NCBI GenBank assembly: GCA_038329845.1
Contig: JBBQNJ010000015.1
Location: 5,313 to 69,312 of the forward strand
Source: JBBQNJ01 sp038329845
Lineage (GTDB): Bacteria; Planctomycetota; Phycisphaerae; Tepidisphaerales; Tepidisphaeraceae
DNA length: 64,000 nt
Direction: 5' to 3'
Position numbers and translations under genes: made by a program. Each line of letters starts with the position of its first letter. The first letter of the stretch is position 1. A model generated the notes under the pieces. It saw only the letters and a program-made list of their open reading frames with translations. It ran no database searches and was not told the origin of the DNA. This document shows, in pieces, positions 17,350 through 26,913 of the stretch.

Positions 17350-17541
17350 TTAGCGATCGGCCTTTTGCCCGCATCGCTCGCATACCCCGTCCGCCGTGGC
17401 GTGCTGCACGCCGGGGCAAGTCGGGCAGACATCGGCCATCGTATTGTTCGGATCCTTGGACGATGCCATATCGGCATTCTTGTCCTGCTGGCAACCGAGC
17501 AGCAGCAATCCCGCGAACACAGGGGCGAAGAGTCGAAACAT
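17350..17541 (-). CDS. Small lipoprotein with paired CxxC motifs
   Basis: A 63-residue protein with a lipoprotein signal peptide (MFRLFAPVFAGLLLLGC; lipobox LLGC, modified Cys17). The mature part ends with CPTCPGVQHATADGVCERCG, two CxxC pairs suited to a small zinc-ribbon or metal site. A perfect AAGGAG lies eight bases before ATG 17541. The frame extends upstream to 17646, but that part is intergenic repeat sequence. Function unknown; a metal-binding or redox role at the membrane is only a guess. Confidence 0.62.
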   Translation of the reverse strand: MFRLFAPVFAGLLLLGCQQDKNADMASSKDPNNTMADVCPTCPGVQHATADGVCERCGQKADR

Positions 17542-17609
17542 GGCGTTCTCCTTAAAAGTGGACGGATCGGACCGATGATTGTAGGTCCGTGCGAGGACAA
17601 AAGTCGCTG

Positions 17610-17760
17610 AAAGACCAGGATGAACCGGATAAAAAGGATGGGACACGATGGGATACGATGGGAGAGGATCGGGCAGGATGGACTGCCCGCGGCGAGGCCA
17701 GTGGAACGAGTTTGATCCTGTGCATCCTGTTTCTCCTGTCTATCCGGGTTCAACTTCTTC
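17610..17760. repeat. Imperfect inverted repeat rich in GGAT/ATCC
   Basis: This lies in the 380-base gap 17542-17921. The left arm (from about 17621) runs GAACCGGATAAAAAGGATGG with further GGATACGATGGG-like steps; the right arm (about 17710-17754), read on the other strand, runs GAACCCGGATAGACAGGAG. The arms are related but diverged. No coding potential is seen. Confidence 0.4.
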
Positions 17761-17921
17761 AGTAACAGGGCTGGGTCGGCATGAAGCGAACGGGATGGGC
17801 GGCGTGGATCGTGCCGGAGTCGCCAAATGATAATCGCATCCCGTTGTCACGGTTGTCGGGCGATGAGGGATCGGGTAGGTTCCCTCGGCGGGGAGGGAGA
17901 TTAACGAAGGATTTGGCCGCG

Positions 17922-19889
17922 ATGTCAGTGATGGATTGGACAGTCGCCGATCGTTCGACAGTCCTGCGCGATGCGGATAAGCAACCCTTCGCCCGCGAGG
18001 ATCATCGGGCATCGGATTCGGTGCGCGCGGCGCTGGATCGCGCCTGCGAGGCGCTGCTCGAGCGACAGACGCCCGAGGGGTATTGGTGCGCCGAGCTTCA
18101 GGGCGATTCGATCCTCGAGTCTGAGTACATCCTGCTGAAGTTCATCCTGTCGCAGGACGCGGATCCCGACCTGCCGCTGATCGCCAACTACCTCCGGCGA
18201 CTCCAGCAGGCGGACGGTGGGTGGAGTCTCTATCCCGGCGGCCCGGCCGACATTTCCGGCTCGGCCAAAGCGTATTTCGCGCTGAAATTGATGGGCGATT
18301 CGACCGACTCGGCGCACATGATTGCGGCCCGAGAGTGCATCTTGAGCCTGGGCGGGGCCGAGAAATGCAACACGTTCACCCGCTTTTACTTCGCGGCCCT
18401 GGGGCAGATCAGCTTTGACGCCTGCCCGTCGATCCCGCCGGAAATCGCGTTTCTGCCCAAGTGGTTTTACTTCAACCTGTACAACGTGTCGGCCTGGACG
18501 CGGACGATGATGCTGCCGCTGGGGATCGTGACGACTTTGCGGCCGGTGCGCCGGCTGCGCCCGGACCAATCGATCAGCGAATTGTATGTGGATCATTCGG
18601 CGGGGAATCGGCTGAGTAATCCGCTTCGAGGATGGCCGCGATCATGGCACGAAATTTTTCTGCGCCTCGACCAGGCGATCAAGGGATACGAGAAGTCGCC
18701 AGTTCAGCCCCTGCGCGATCGGGCGCTCGCCGCGGCGATGCAGTGGGTATGTGAGCGGCACGATGGGTCGGAAGGGCTGGGCGCGATTTTCCCGCCGATG
18801 GTTTACATCCTGATCGTGTTCAAGGCGATGGGGTGGCCGGATGATCATCCTCGGGTGGCAGCGGCCCATCGGCATTTGCGGGATTTCTACATCCGCGAAG
18901 GCGACACGATCCGCTTGCAGCCCTGTTTTTCACCGGTCTGGGATACCGGGATCGCGCTGCATGCTTTGGCCGAGGCGCGGATCGATCCGCAGTCGGCACC
19001 GGCGCGGCGGGCCGGCGATTGGCTGCTCGAAAAGGAATGCACGTTCGTCTCCGACTGGGGGCGCAATGTCGCCGGGGCCCGACCGGGCGGGTGGTTTTTC
19101 GAGTTCGCCAATCCCCACTACCCCGACGTGGACGATACGGCCATGGTGACGATGGCGCTGCATCGGGCCGGCGGTGAGCGCTGCCGCCCGGCGATCGAGC
19201 GGGGAATCCACTTCCTGCTCTCGATGCAGAACGACGATGGGGGATGGGCGGCGTTCGACAAGACGAAAAGCCGCCCGCTGCTTGAATTGGTGCCGTTCGC
19301 CGACCACAACGCGATGCAGGATCCGAGCTGCCCGGACATCGTCGGGCGGGTGCTGGAATGCCTGGGACATTGCGGCTTCACAACCGGCCATCCGGCGGTG
19401 GAGCGGGCGGTGAAATACCTGCGCGCTCAGCAGGATGCCAGCGGCGCGTGGTGGGGGCGGTGGGGGGTGAACTATGTGTACGGCACATGGCAGGTGCTCA
19501 CGGGCCTTAAGAGCGTCGGGCAGGACATGAATGAGCAGTGGGTCCGGCGCGGCGGCGAGTGGCTCAGAAGCGTGCAAAAGCCCGATGGATCGTTCGGGGA
19601 AAGCTGCGCCAGTTACGATGATCCATCGACCAAGGGCCAGGGGCATAGCACCCCGTCGCAAACGGCCTGGGGGGCGATGGGGATGATGGCGGCCTTCGGC
19701 GCCGCTGACCCGGCGGTCGAGCGGGCGATCCGGTGGCTCGTCGATCACCAGGCCGATGACGGCGCCTGGGAAGAACCGTGGTTTACCGGCACGGGATTCC
19801 CCAAGGTCTTTTATCTCAAATATCACCTGTATCGGCTGTATTTCCCAATCACGGCCTTGGCGCGGTATCGGCACCTTAAGGCGACGTAG
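17922..19889 (+). CDS. shc: Squalene-hopene cyclase
   Basis: A 655-residue triterpene cyclase, the usual size for SHC (about 630-660). The catalytic acid motif DVDDTA is near residue 405. QW-type repeats are visible (QTPEGYWCAEL, QQADGGWSLYPGG, QNDDGGWAAFDK, QQDASGAWWGRWG, QKPDGSFGES, QADDGAWEEPW). It would cyclise squalene to hopene, giving membrane hopanoids. ATG 17922 begins a stretch leading directly into the conserved N-terminus; an earlier in-frame ATG at 17781 adds 47 residues without similarity. No other hopanoid gene is adjacent. Confidence 0.93.
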   Translation: MSVMDWTVADRSTVLRDADKQPFAREDHRASDSVRAALDRACEALLERQTPEGYWCAELQGDSILESEYILLKFILSQDADPDLPLIANYLRRLQQADGGWSLYPGGPADISGSAKAYFALKLMGDSTDSAHMIAARECILSLGGAEKCNTFTRFYFAALGQISFDACPSIPPEIAFLPKWFYFNLYNVSAWTRTMMLPLGIVTTLRPVRRLRPDQSISELYVDHSAGNRLSNPLRGWPRSWHEIFLRLDQAIKGYEKSPVQPLRDRALAAAMQWVCERHDGSEGLGAIFPPMVYILIVFKAMGWPDDHPRVAAAHRHLRDFYIREGDTIRLQPCFSPVWDTGIALHALAEARIDPQSAPARRAGDWLLEKECTFVSDWGRNVAGARPGGWFFEFANPHYPDVDDTAMVTMALHRAGGERCRPAIERGIHFLLSMQNDDGGWAAFDKTKSRPLLELVPFADHNAMQDPSCPDIVGRVLECLGHCGFTTGHPAVERAVKYLRAQQDASGAWWGRWGVNYVYGTWQVLTGLKSVGQDMNEQWVRRGGEWLRSVQKPDGSFGESCASYDDPSTKGQGHSTPSQTAWGAMGMMAAFGAADPAVERAIRWLVDHQADDGAWEEPWFTGTGFPKVFYLKYHLYRLYFPITALARYRHLKAT

Positions 19890-20619
19890 CGCCGGCGACC
19901 GGTGGCGACGGTGGGAAATCCAGCCGCACCGAATCGTTGTCCAATAGCCATCCGTTGATCGCCCGGCGCTGACCGGCGGCGGTGAAGTCGATGGTGAAGT
20001 GGCTGAGATCGGCCGGATCAGCCTGCCCGGCGAACAGGCGAAACGGCACCGGCGATAATTGCAACACATCGAGTTGGCCATCGCTCAGCAATCGCGGCGG
20101 TTGCAGCATCGAGCCGATTTCATAGACCGAGACCGCGATCAAGGCCGTCGGTTCGAGCCGATGGCCCGCACCGGGACCGCTGATCTGCGGGCCGTTCATC
20201 TCGATGATCACCAGTCGGCGCTTCCCATCCGGACGACTGCGCTGGTGGCAAAAGAGTGTGACCGCGGCCCAGCGCCGCTGGTCCATGGCATCGATAAAGC
20301 GATCTCGCGCGGCGACGGCCGTGAAGTCGAAATCCTGATCCTTGAGCAGCTCGAAAACGATCTGTCGCGGGCCGGACGAATAGCTGAGGCACTGATTCTG
20401 TCGATGGATCAGGACCGCTCGGCGCCAGATCCGCGGCCCCGACGCGATCGCCGAAATCAGCAGCGCTGCCAGCGCGATCCAGAAAATCGCGCGGCGAAAC
20501 CCGGCGCGGTTCGCCAGCGGCGGCGGGGGGGCGTAATCCAGCCGGGCCGACGATTCGGGCGATCCCTCAACGCGGTGCGAGGGGTGCTGGGGGCGACTGG
20601 GCCGAATCGGCGGGTTCAT
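19876..20619 (-). CDS. Hypothetical membrane-anchored protein
   Basis: A 247-residue protein of unknown function. The first 40 residues are Pro/Ser-rich, a single membrane helix lies at about 42-60 (RAIFWIALAALLISAIASG), and the rest (about 190 residues) should be on the periplasmic side. No catalytic motif is apparent. Its ATG overlaps the hisS stop codon by four bases (ATGA), suggesting translational coupling, and its 3' end overlaps the shc 3' end by 14 bases. Confidence 0.62.
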   Translation of the reverse strand: MNPPIRPSRPQHPSHRVEGSPESSARLDYAPPPPLANRAGFRRAIFWIALAALLISAIASGPRIWRRAVLIHRQNQCLSYSSGPRQIVFELLKDQDFDFTAVAARDRFIDAMDQRRWAAVTLFCHQRSRPDGKRRLVIIEMNGPQISGPGAGHRLEPTALIAVSVYEIGSMLQPPRLLSDGQLDVLQLSPVPFRLFAGQADPADLSHFTIDFTAAGQRRAINGWLLDNDSVRLDFPPSPPVAGATSP

Positions 20620-21896
20620 GGCGGGTCGCGCCGAGTCAATTCATCCAGATGGGCGATCAGCTCCCTCTGGGAAATCGTCGTCTGTTCGCCCGTGCCGAGA
20701 TTCTTGAGTACGGCGGAAGAATCGCCCAGTTCGGTGTCGCCGATGATCACGCACCACGCGGCCTTCTCGCGGTCGGCGAGCTTGAACTGGGCCTTGACGC
20801 TGCGCCCGGAGAGGTCGGCGTCGGCGACGATCCCCGCGTCGCGCAGCCGGCGCAACAGCGAAAAATTGAACGCCCGGGCCGCGTCGCCCTGGGCGATGAG
20901 CCACACCAGCGGGCGGGAGGCCGTCGCCACGGCGATACCCTGCGCTTCCATCGCCATCAGCAGCCGCTCGAGTCCCGAGCCGAATCCCACCCCGGGCGTG
21001 GCTCGTCCGCCGAGTTGCTCGACGAGGTTGTCATACCGTCCCCCACCCCCGATCGCGTTCTGCGCCCCGAGTCCGGCGGCGGTGACTTCCCACAACGTCT
21101 CGGTGTAGTAGTCGAACCCGCGAACGAGGTTCGCGTTGACCTGAAACGGAATCTCCGACTCGACGAGCAACTCGCGCACGCGCTGAAAATGCCGCCGCGA
21201 TTTGTCCGACAGGCTCTGCTCGGCTGGCGGAGCGCCCTGGCAGGCCTGCTGGTCGCGCGGATCTTTCGAGTCGAGAATCCGCAGCGGATTGCTCTCCAGG
21301 CGGCGCTGGGAATCCTCGCTCAAGGTCGTTGCCCGCGGCTGAAGATGCGCCACCATCGCCTGGCGATAGGCCCGCTTGCTGTCGGCGTCGCCCAAGCTGT
21401 TAATCTGGAGCGATACATCGCGCAGCCCGCAGCGACGGTAAAAGTCTATTTGCAGCAGGATGCACTCGACATCCTGCTCTGGTTCGGCGATCCCGAACGC
21501 CTCGGCGCCGAACTGGTGATGCTGACGCAGACGCCCTTTTTGCGGCCTCTCGTAGCGGAAGTTAGGCGCGATGTAGTAAACCTTCGCTCGCGAGCCTTCC
21601 TGGGCGATGAGGTTGTTCTCGATCGCCGCCCGCGCCACGCCCGCCGTCCCCTCGGGGCGCAGGGTCATCGACTCGGCCCCCCGATCGGTGAAGGTGAACG
21701 TCTCCTTGTGAACGATGTCGGTCGTCTCGCCAACCCCCCGGTGAAACAGGTCGGTTGATTCAACCACCGGCGTTCGTATTTCGGAAAAGTGATAGACCTC
21801 GGCGACCTCGCGGGCGATCCGCTCGATCGCCTGCCATCGCCCGCTTTCGGCGGGCAGGATGTCGGAAAATCCCTTGGGGGCGTTGATACGCGACAT
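20616..21896 (-). CDS. hisS: Histidyl-tRNA synthetase
   Basis: A 426-residue class II synthetase that charges tRNA-His. Class II motifs are visible: FSEIRTPVVE (motif 1 region, near 42), NFRYERPQKGRLRQHHQFG (motif 2, near 115) and GFGSGLERLLMAM (motif 3, near 320). The histidine-binding segment reads RGFDYYTETLWEV (near 268), and the anticodon-binding domain is at about 335-426. ATG 21896 (MSRINAPKGFSD) matches the family start; the frame is open further upstream but without similarity. Confidence 0.94.
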   Translation of the reverse strand: MSRINAPKGFSDILPAESGRWQAIERIAREVAEVYHFSEIRTPVVESTDLFHRGVGETTDIVHKETFTFTDRGAESMTLRPEGTAGVARAAIENNLIAQEGSRAKVYYIAPNFRYERPQKGRLRQHHQFGAEAFGIAEPEQDVECILLQIDFYRRCGLRDVSLQINSLGDADSKRAYRQAMVAHLQPRATTLSEDSQRRLESNPLRILDSKDPRDQQACQGAPPAEQSLSDKSRRHFQRVRELLVESEIPFQVNANLVRGFDYYTETLWEVTAAGLGAQNAIGGGGRYDNLVEQLGGRATPGVGFGSGLERLLMAMEAQGIAVATASRPLVWLIAQGDAARAFNFSLLRRLRDAGIVADADLSGRSVKAQFKLADREKAAWCVIIGDTELGDSSAVLKNLGTGEQTTISQRELIAHLDELTRRDPP

Positions 21897-22068
21897 GGCA
21901 AGTGCAAAAGGAAAGTCGCCCCGGCGGGGGACGGCCGAGCGGGGCCGTCGGCGGCGGAAATAAATCAGTCGCTCAGCGCGTCGCGCCGAGTCTGGAATCA
22001 TCGGATCGCCGACAATCGGCGCGATCGGCAGTTCCACGCCGGCGCGATCGCACGATCGCCGCGCCGGC

Positions 22069-23628
22069 TTATTCGCCGGCGGCCGCGGGCGCTGCCGAAT
22101 CGGCCGGGGCCGACTCCGCCTGGGCCGAAGCGGGTGCCGATTCCGTGATCTGGGCCGATTCCATCAGCTTATCGAGTACCTTGGCATCACGCGCCTGAAC
22201 GTACAGCGACATCAGCGACCCATCCTTGGCCATCTGCTGCTTGAGCTTCTCCGGCCGGGCCCCCTGTTGGGCCGCCGCCACCGCGATCATCTGGTTCAGC
22301 TCATCTTCGTTGACTTCGATGTTCTGCTCCTCGGCGATTCGCGCGAGGATGAAGAACAACTTGGCCTCGTTCACCGCCTCATCGGACGCGCCCGAGCGCA
22401 GCTCCGTGGCGATCGCCTCGATCTGTTCGCGCGGCATCCCACGCATCATCAGTTCCGTCGCCCGGCGTTGAACCACCCGCTGGGTCTGAGACTCGGTCAG
22501 CTTTTGGGGCAGCTCCAGCCTCACATTCTCCAGCAGGAACCGCTGCACCTGATCGCGCATGGCCGTACTCGCATCGCGCTGCAACTTGCTTTCCAGCTCT
22601 TCCTTCAGGGCCGAGCGAAGCTGGTCCACCGAGTCGAATCCCATCTTCTGACAGAAATCCGCGTCCAGCGCCACCGGCTCGATCCGCTTGATCTCCTTGA
22701 CCTGCACGTCCAGCGGCACTTCCCTGCCGCGGGCCGACTCCAGCGGATGGTCGTCGGGCACCTTGATCGTAATCTGGCGGGATTCACCCGGCTTTACGCC
22801 CTTGAGCGATTCGCCCAGGTCGCCCACGTCGATCCCCCGGATGATCAGCCGCCGGGCCTCGAACTGTCCTTGGAGAATGTGGATCAGTTCCGTCCCGTCG
22901 ATCGCGGCGTGCAGATCGGCGATCACATGGTCGAGCGGCTCGACGCCGCGGTCTTCCACCGGCAGCAGCGAACCCTGCTGTTTGCGAAGATTGTTCATCG
23001 CCCGATCCGACAACTCATCGGTCACTTCGATCGTCGGCCGGGTGATCTTCATTGCCGACAGATCGGGCAGATCGAACTCCGGGCGCACCTCGACCGTCAC
23101 GGCGTATTTCAGCGGACCCTCATCGGGCAGCTTGATGTTCTGGGCATCTTCAAATGTCGCCTGCCCGATCACCGACAATTTCTTCTCCTCGATCACTTGC
23201 TCGAAGCTCTCCTCGACGAGCTTGCGGCAGACGTCGTTTTTCACATCGCCGCCAAACCGCTTTTCGATCAGCTTTCGCGGGGCGTGACCGGGACGAAATC
23301 CGGGGATCGTCGCCTTTTGACGAAGTTCCTTGTACTGATCCTCCAGCACCGTCTGGATATGCTCGCGCGGCACCTCGATAAACAACTTCTTAGTCGCCGG
23401 TCCCGCATCTTCGATCTGCACCGCGTAGTCGATCTTCGGCTTCTCCGGCTCGGCGGCGGCGGCGGCCTGCTCGGCGGCGGCGGCCTGGCCCGCGCCGGCC
23501 TGATCCGACGACTCGGCGGGAGCCGGGGTCTGGGTCTCGGGGGTTTTTATTTCGGGGGTCTGGCTTGACGCCTCGGCCGAAGCGGCGGCATCCGATGAGT
23601 CGGCGGTCTGTGTCTGATCTTCAGCCAT
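22069..23628 (-). CDS. tig: Trigger factor with acidic N-terminal extension
   Basis: A 519-residue ribosome-associated chaperone. The ribosome-docking loop GFRPGHAPR is near residue 111. A degenerate FKBP-like region (about 225-310) follows, then the helical chaperone arms. Before the conserved domain there are about 65 residues of Ala/Glu/Gln/Pro low-complexity sequence, and a similar Ala/Ser/Pro-rich tail lies at the end (about 490-519). Both are longer than in E. coli Tig (432 residues). ATG 23628 is preceded by AAGGAG. The PPIase site is poorly conserved, so isomerase activity may be absent. Confidence 0.9.
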   Translation of the reverse strand: MAEDQTQTADSSDAAASAEASSQTPEIKTPETQTPAPAESSDQAGAGQAAAAEQAAAAAEPEKPKIDYAVQIEDAGPATKKLFIEVPREHIQTVLEDQYKELRQKATIPGFRPGHAPRKLIEKRFGGDVKNDVCRKLVEESFEQVIEEKKLSVIGQATFEDAQNIKLPDEGPLKYAVTVEVRPEFDLPDLSAMKITRPTIEVTDELSDRAMNNLRKQQGSLLPVEDRGVEPLDHVIADLHAAIDGTELIHILQGQFEARRLIIRGIDVGDLGESLKGVKPGESRQITIKVPDDHPLESARGREVPLDVQVKEIKRIEPVALDADFCQKMGFDSVDQLRSALKEELESKLQRDASTAMRDQVQRFLLENVRLELPQKLTESQTQRVVQRRATELMMRGMPREQIEAIATELRSGASDEAVNEAKLFFILARIAEEQNIEVNEDELNQMIAVAAAQQGARPEKLKQQMAKDGSLMSLYVQARDAKVLDKLMESAQITESAPASAQAESAPADSAAPAAAGE

Positions 23629-23788
23629 GAGCGGCTCCTTCTTTCCTTTTTTCAGTCCTTTTTCAGATTCCTGAACAAGCCCCGCATCTTATGAGAAACG
23701 ATCCCCCATGCAACAGCGGGCGAAACTACCCCACCCCCCACCCCCCACCCGAACAATGGCGGACCCCTCGGCGGCAAATGCCGCTCGG

Positions 23789-24250
23789 CTAGAGCTGGTT
23801 TTCCTGCTGCACCAAAGCGTCGTATATCTGCTGGGCGGTGGTGCAGTGAACGAGGGTCTGGCGGAATTTGTCGATGGTCATCAGCCGGCTGATTCGCGCC
23901 AGGGCGTGGATATGCGGGCCGGTCTTATCCGGGGGGGAACTCAGCAGCCAAATGATATTGACTGGCTTGCCGTCGATGGCTTGAAAGTCGATGGGCGAAG
24001 CGGCCTTGCCCACCGCCATCACCAGGTGATCGGTCCCGGTGCATTTGCCGTGCGGGATCGCCACCCCGTTGCCGATGCCGGTCGTGCGCGTTGCCTCGCG
24101 GTCTAGAACCGCATCCAGCACGCGCTTGGCATCCTGCACTTCGCCGTTGGACGCCAGCAGGTTGACCAGCTCGGCGATGGCGTCGTTCTTCTTCGCCGAT
24201 GACAGCGGCACCAGAATATTCTGGGGTTTGAGGATCTCGGTCAAACGCAT
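23789..24250 (-). CDS. ptsN: PTS EIIA domain protein (EIIA-Fru/Ntr type)
   Basis: A 153-residue stand-alone EIIA domain. The phosphorylated histidine lies in GVAIPHGKC (near residue 65). The family pattern of HALARISRLM, followed by a C-terminal helix ending IYDALVQQE, is present. It would accept phosphate from HPr or NPr and act in sugar uptake or, more likely as a lone domain, in regulation. No EIIB/EIIC genes are nearby. ATG 24250 is chosen (MRLTEILKPQN fits the family start); a GTG at 24271 adds seven residues. Confidence 0.8.
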   Translation of the reverse strand: MRLTEILKPQNILVPLSSAKKNDAIAELVNLLASNGEVQDAKRVLDAVLDREATRTTGIGNGVAIPHGKCTGTDHLVMAVGKAASPIDFQAIDGKPVNIIWLLSSPPDKTGPHIHALARISRLMTIDKFRQTLVHCTTAQQIYDALVQQENQL

Positions 24251-24410
24251 AAAACGGCTCGACAAACTCACCGGCGACGGGCGAGGGGATCGATCCCCAA
24301 TCCCCCGGGCGCGAAAACATCATCATATCGACGCCCCGTCGCCCGGGCAAACCTTCCACCCGCAGCGAAGCGCCGCGGCGAGGGGAAGGGGCGGGGCAGC
24401 GCCGCAGCGG

Positions 24411-25244
24411 TCAGACCCCGGCCAGCCGCACGCCCTGTTCGCGGCACACTTTCTTCAACGCATCGGCCGCCACCTTGAACAATTCAGTGCCGGTCTCTCC
24501 GTGCGAATGTCCGGCCACCTTCAGATGCGGCTCGAGGCTGAGAAACCCGCTATAGCCGCTTTGCCAGGCATCCTTGAGAATTTCCGGCAGTTTGCCATCC
24601 CCCTGCCCCGCGGGCACGACTTTCCCGCTGCCCATGACCGCATCCTTAATGTGGATGTGGACGGTGTACGGCTTGAGCAACGGCCAGTTCTTCGCCGGAT
24701 CCTCACCGGCCTGCACGAAGTTGGCGAAGTCGAACGCCGATCGCAGCTTGGGCGAATTGATCGTCTTCATCAGGTCCACGCATTCGGCAACCTTTTCGCC
24801 GTAAATGTCCTTCTCATTTTCGTGGACCAGCACCACGTCGATGTCTTTGAGATACGCCACCTTCTCGCGGAACCGGCGGATAATCTCATCGCGGTGCGGC
24901 TTGAGATCGCCCCCTTTTTCCGGCGGGTAATAGCTGAAAACGCGGATGAACGGCGAGTTGAAAAACCGCGCCAGTTCGACGGCGATCTTGAACCGGTCAA
25001 AATGCTCGGTCCACGATTCGTTGATCTTCACCTTCCCCAGCGGCGAGCCGATGCTCGCCACCCCCATGCCGGCGGCGTCCAACTTGCTCTTGACGAGCTT
25101 GCGAAGGTCCGGGTCGAAGTCCAGCACGTTCTTGCCCGCCACCCCGCGCATCTCGAAATGGGTGACGGAGTTTTCCTTGCAGACTCGAATTTGCTCGTCG
25201 ATGTCGGGACCGATTTCATCGGCGAAGGCGGCGATTTTCAGCAT
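24411..25244 (-). CDS. Sugar phosphate isomerase/epimerase-like TIM barrel
   Basis: A 277-residue protein of the xylose isomerase-like/AP endonuclease 2 superfamily. The expected metal-site acids appear in order: VLVHENEKDIYG, AFDFANFV, HIHIKDAV and LSLEPHL. Such proteins isomerise or epimerise sugars and inosose-type compounds in the cytosol. The substrate cannot be told from sequence. It stands alone here, between ptsN and the divergent HD hydrolase. ATG 25244 starts the conserved MLKIAAFADEIG. Confidence 0.8.
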   Translation of the reverse strand: MLKIAAFADEIGPDIDEQIRVCKENSVTHFEMRGVAGKNVLDFDPDLRKLVKSKLDAAGMGVASIGSPLGKVKINESWTEHFDRFKIAVELARFFNSPFIRVFSYYPPEKGGDLKPHRDEIIRRFREKVAYLKDIDVVLVHENEKDIYGEKVAECVDLMKTINSPKLRSAFDFANFVQAGEDPAKNWPLLKPYTVHIHIKDAVMGSGKVVPAGQGDGKLPEILKDAWQSGYSGFLSLEPHLKVAGHSHGETGTELFKVAADALKKVCREQGVRLAGV

Positions 25245-25494
25245 GGCGTGCGGCGGCTCCGGTAGAGGGACGAAAAAAACCAAAGCGGCCATTGTAGGTC
25301 CCGCCCCGCGCGCGTCAATGCGAATCGCCGCTGAGTCGAATCCTGTGAAAACTGGCCTTGATTCTTCGGCTAACGGCGGCGCCGATCATCGCCGATGCCG
25401 AACCCGACCGCCCGCCGGTGGTGATGGCGTTGACGGGGGGCCGGGGCCGGAGGCGGCGACTTTGCCCGCGGTTTGCTCTACGCTTTATGCCGCC

Positions 25495-26787
25495 ATGGCC
25501 GAAAAAATCATCCGGGATCCGGTGCATGATGTGATCGCGTTTCGCATGGAACGGCCGCTGGACCGGATGCTGTTCGGGCTGCTCAATGCCGCCGAGCTTC
25601 AGCGGCTTCGACGGGTGCGCCAGCTCGGCATGGCCCACCTGGCCTATCCGGGGGCCGATCATTCGCGCTATTCTCACAGCCTGGGGGTCATGGAGACCGC
25701 CCGGCGGATTCTCGACCACCTCGCCGGGGAGATCGAGATCGACCCGGGTCGGCGGACCGTCTGCCTGGTCGCAGCGCTGCTGCATGACTTGGGTCACGGC
25801 CCGTTCAGCCACGTCTTCGAGCGCATCAGCGGCGTGCGGCACGAGGAGCTGACCTGCCGGGTGATCGAGGATCCCGACAGCGACGTCCACCGGCTCCTGC
25901 GCGAGCATGAGGCGCAGCTGCCGCAAAGCGTCGCCGATCTGATGCGATGCCAGCCCGGGCGGTCGGTTTTTTCCGATGTGCTTTGTTCGCAGCTCGACGC
26001 CGATCGCTTCGATTACCTGCTCCGCGACAGCCTGATGACCGGCAGCCAGTACGGTGGATTCGACCTGCGCTGGGTGATCCACGCGATGACGATCGACCCT
26101 GCGGGCGATCGGCTGGCGGTGACGTGGAAGGGCATCAGCGCTGTCGAGGCCTACTTGCAGTCGCGTTATCACATGTACCGCAATGTCTACTTCCACAAGG
26201 TGGTGCGCAGCGCCGATGGGATGGTCAAGCTGGCCCTTCAGCGAGCCCGGCGCCTGGCGGTGCAGGACCGGTTGACCTGGCCCGCGCCCGAAAGCGCCGT
26301 CCATCAGGCCTTGCTGGGACGGCGGCTGTCGATCGAGCAGTTCCGCGATCTGGACGATGTGTCGCTGCTGCACTGCTTCAAAGTGTGGACCGGCGGCGAC
26401 GATGCGATCCTGGCCGGACTGTGCCGCGGACTGCTGTTTCGCCAGTTGTACAAGGTGATCGACTTCTCGCACCGGCAGGACGGGCAATGGGTGAGCGACG
26501 TGGTTCAACGCGCCGTCGCGGCGGTGGAAGAGGCGGGCGGGGATGGGGATTACGACCTGTTCCTCGACGAACCGGCCGACACGCCGTACGAGCTGTATGG
26601 CCCCCAGCGGACGGCGACGGCGGCGCAGGAGATCATGGTTCGTGGCCCCGACGGGCGCCTCAGCGAGTTCGCCGCCGCGTCGCCCTTCACCCAGGGCCTT
26701 TGCCGCCAGTTGTCGTTTCGCCGCCTCCACGTCAACGCCCGCTACCACCAGACGGTGCTCGAGGCGCTCGGTTCGTCTTTGCAATAA
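25495..26787 (+). CDS. HD-domain phosphohydrolase (dNTPase/SAMHD1-like)
   Basis: A 430-residue protein of COG1078. It begins with KIIRDPVHDVI, typical of the family. The HD metal site is formed by His in YPGADHSRYSHSLG, the pair in LLHDLGHGPFSHVFE, and a later Asp in QLDADRFDYLLRDS. Relatives hydrolyse dNTPs to nucleosides and triphosphate. ATG 25495 was chosen because the conserved start follows at once; the open frame upstream to 24946 is antisense to the isomerase gene. It is convergent with clpC. Confidence 0.85.
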   Translation: MAEKIIRDPVHDVIAFRMERPLDRMLFGLLNAAELQRLRRVRQLGMAHLAYPGADHSRYSHSLGVMETARRILDHLAGEIEIDPGRRTVCLVAALLHDLGHGPFSHVFERISGVRHEELTCRVIEDPDSDVHRLLREHEAQLPQSVADLMRCQPGRSVFSDVLCSQLDADRFDYLLRDSLMTGSQYGGFDLRWVIHAMTIDPAGDRLAVTWKGISAVEAYLQSRYHMYRNVYFHKVVRSADGMVKLALQRARRLAVQDRLTWPAPESAVHQALLGRRLSIEQFRDLDDVSLLHCFKVWTGGDDAILAGLCRGLLFRQLYKVIDFSHRQDGQWVSDVVQRAVAAVEEAGGDGDYDLFLDEPADTPYELYGPQRTATAAQEIMVRGPDGRLSEFAAASPFTQGLCRQLSFRRLHVNARYHQTVLEALGSSLQ

Positions 26788-26799
26788 GTCGGCCACTTC

Positions 26800-26833
26800 C
26801 TTGCAAATTGGGAATCGATTCCCGATTTGCAAG
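26800..26833. repeat. 34-bp near-perfect palindrome between convergent genes
   Basis: CTTGCAAATTGGGAATC is followed immediately by its reverse complement with one mismatch, so the two 17-base arms meet without a spacer. It lies between the HD hydrolase and clpC stop codons. There is no T-tract, so a terminator role is not clear. Confidence 0.55.
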
Positions 26834-26913
26834 AACTGCTCCAACTTCCCTGGTCCAGACACCTCCTGGAAACTCGGACGAACCGCACCGCGAAGCGCGA
26901 AGTGCATCGCGGG

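Noticed and set aside
22267..23568. 433-codon plus-strand frame
   Set aside because: Antisense to trigger factor, with low-complexity His/Leu/Arg sequence.
25315..26907. 530-codon minus-strand frame
   Set aside because: Antisense to the HD hydrolase, which has full family motifs.
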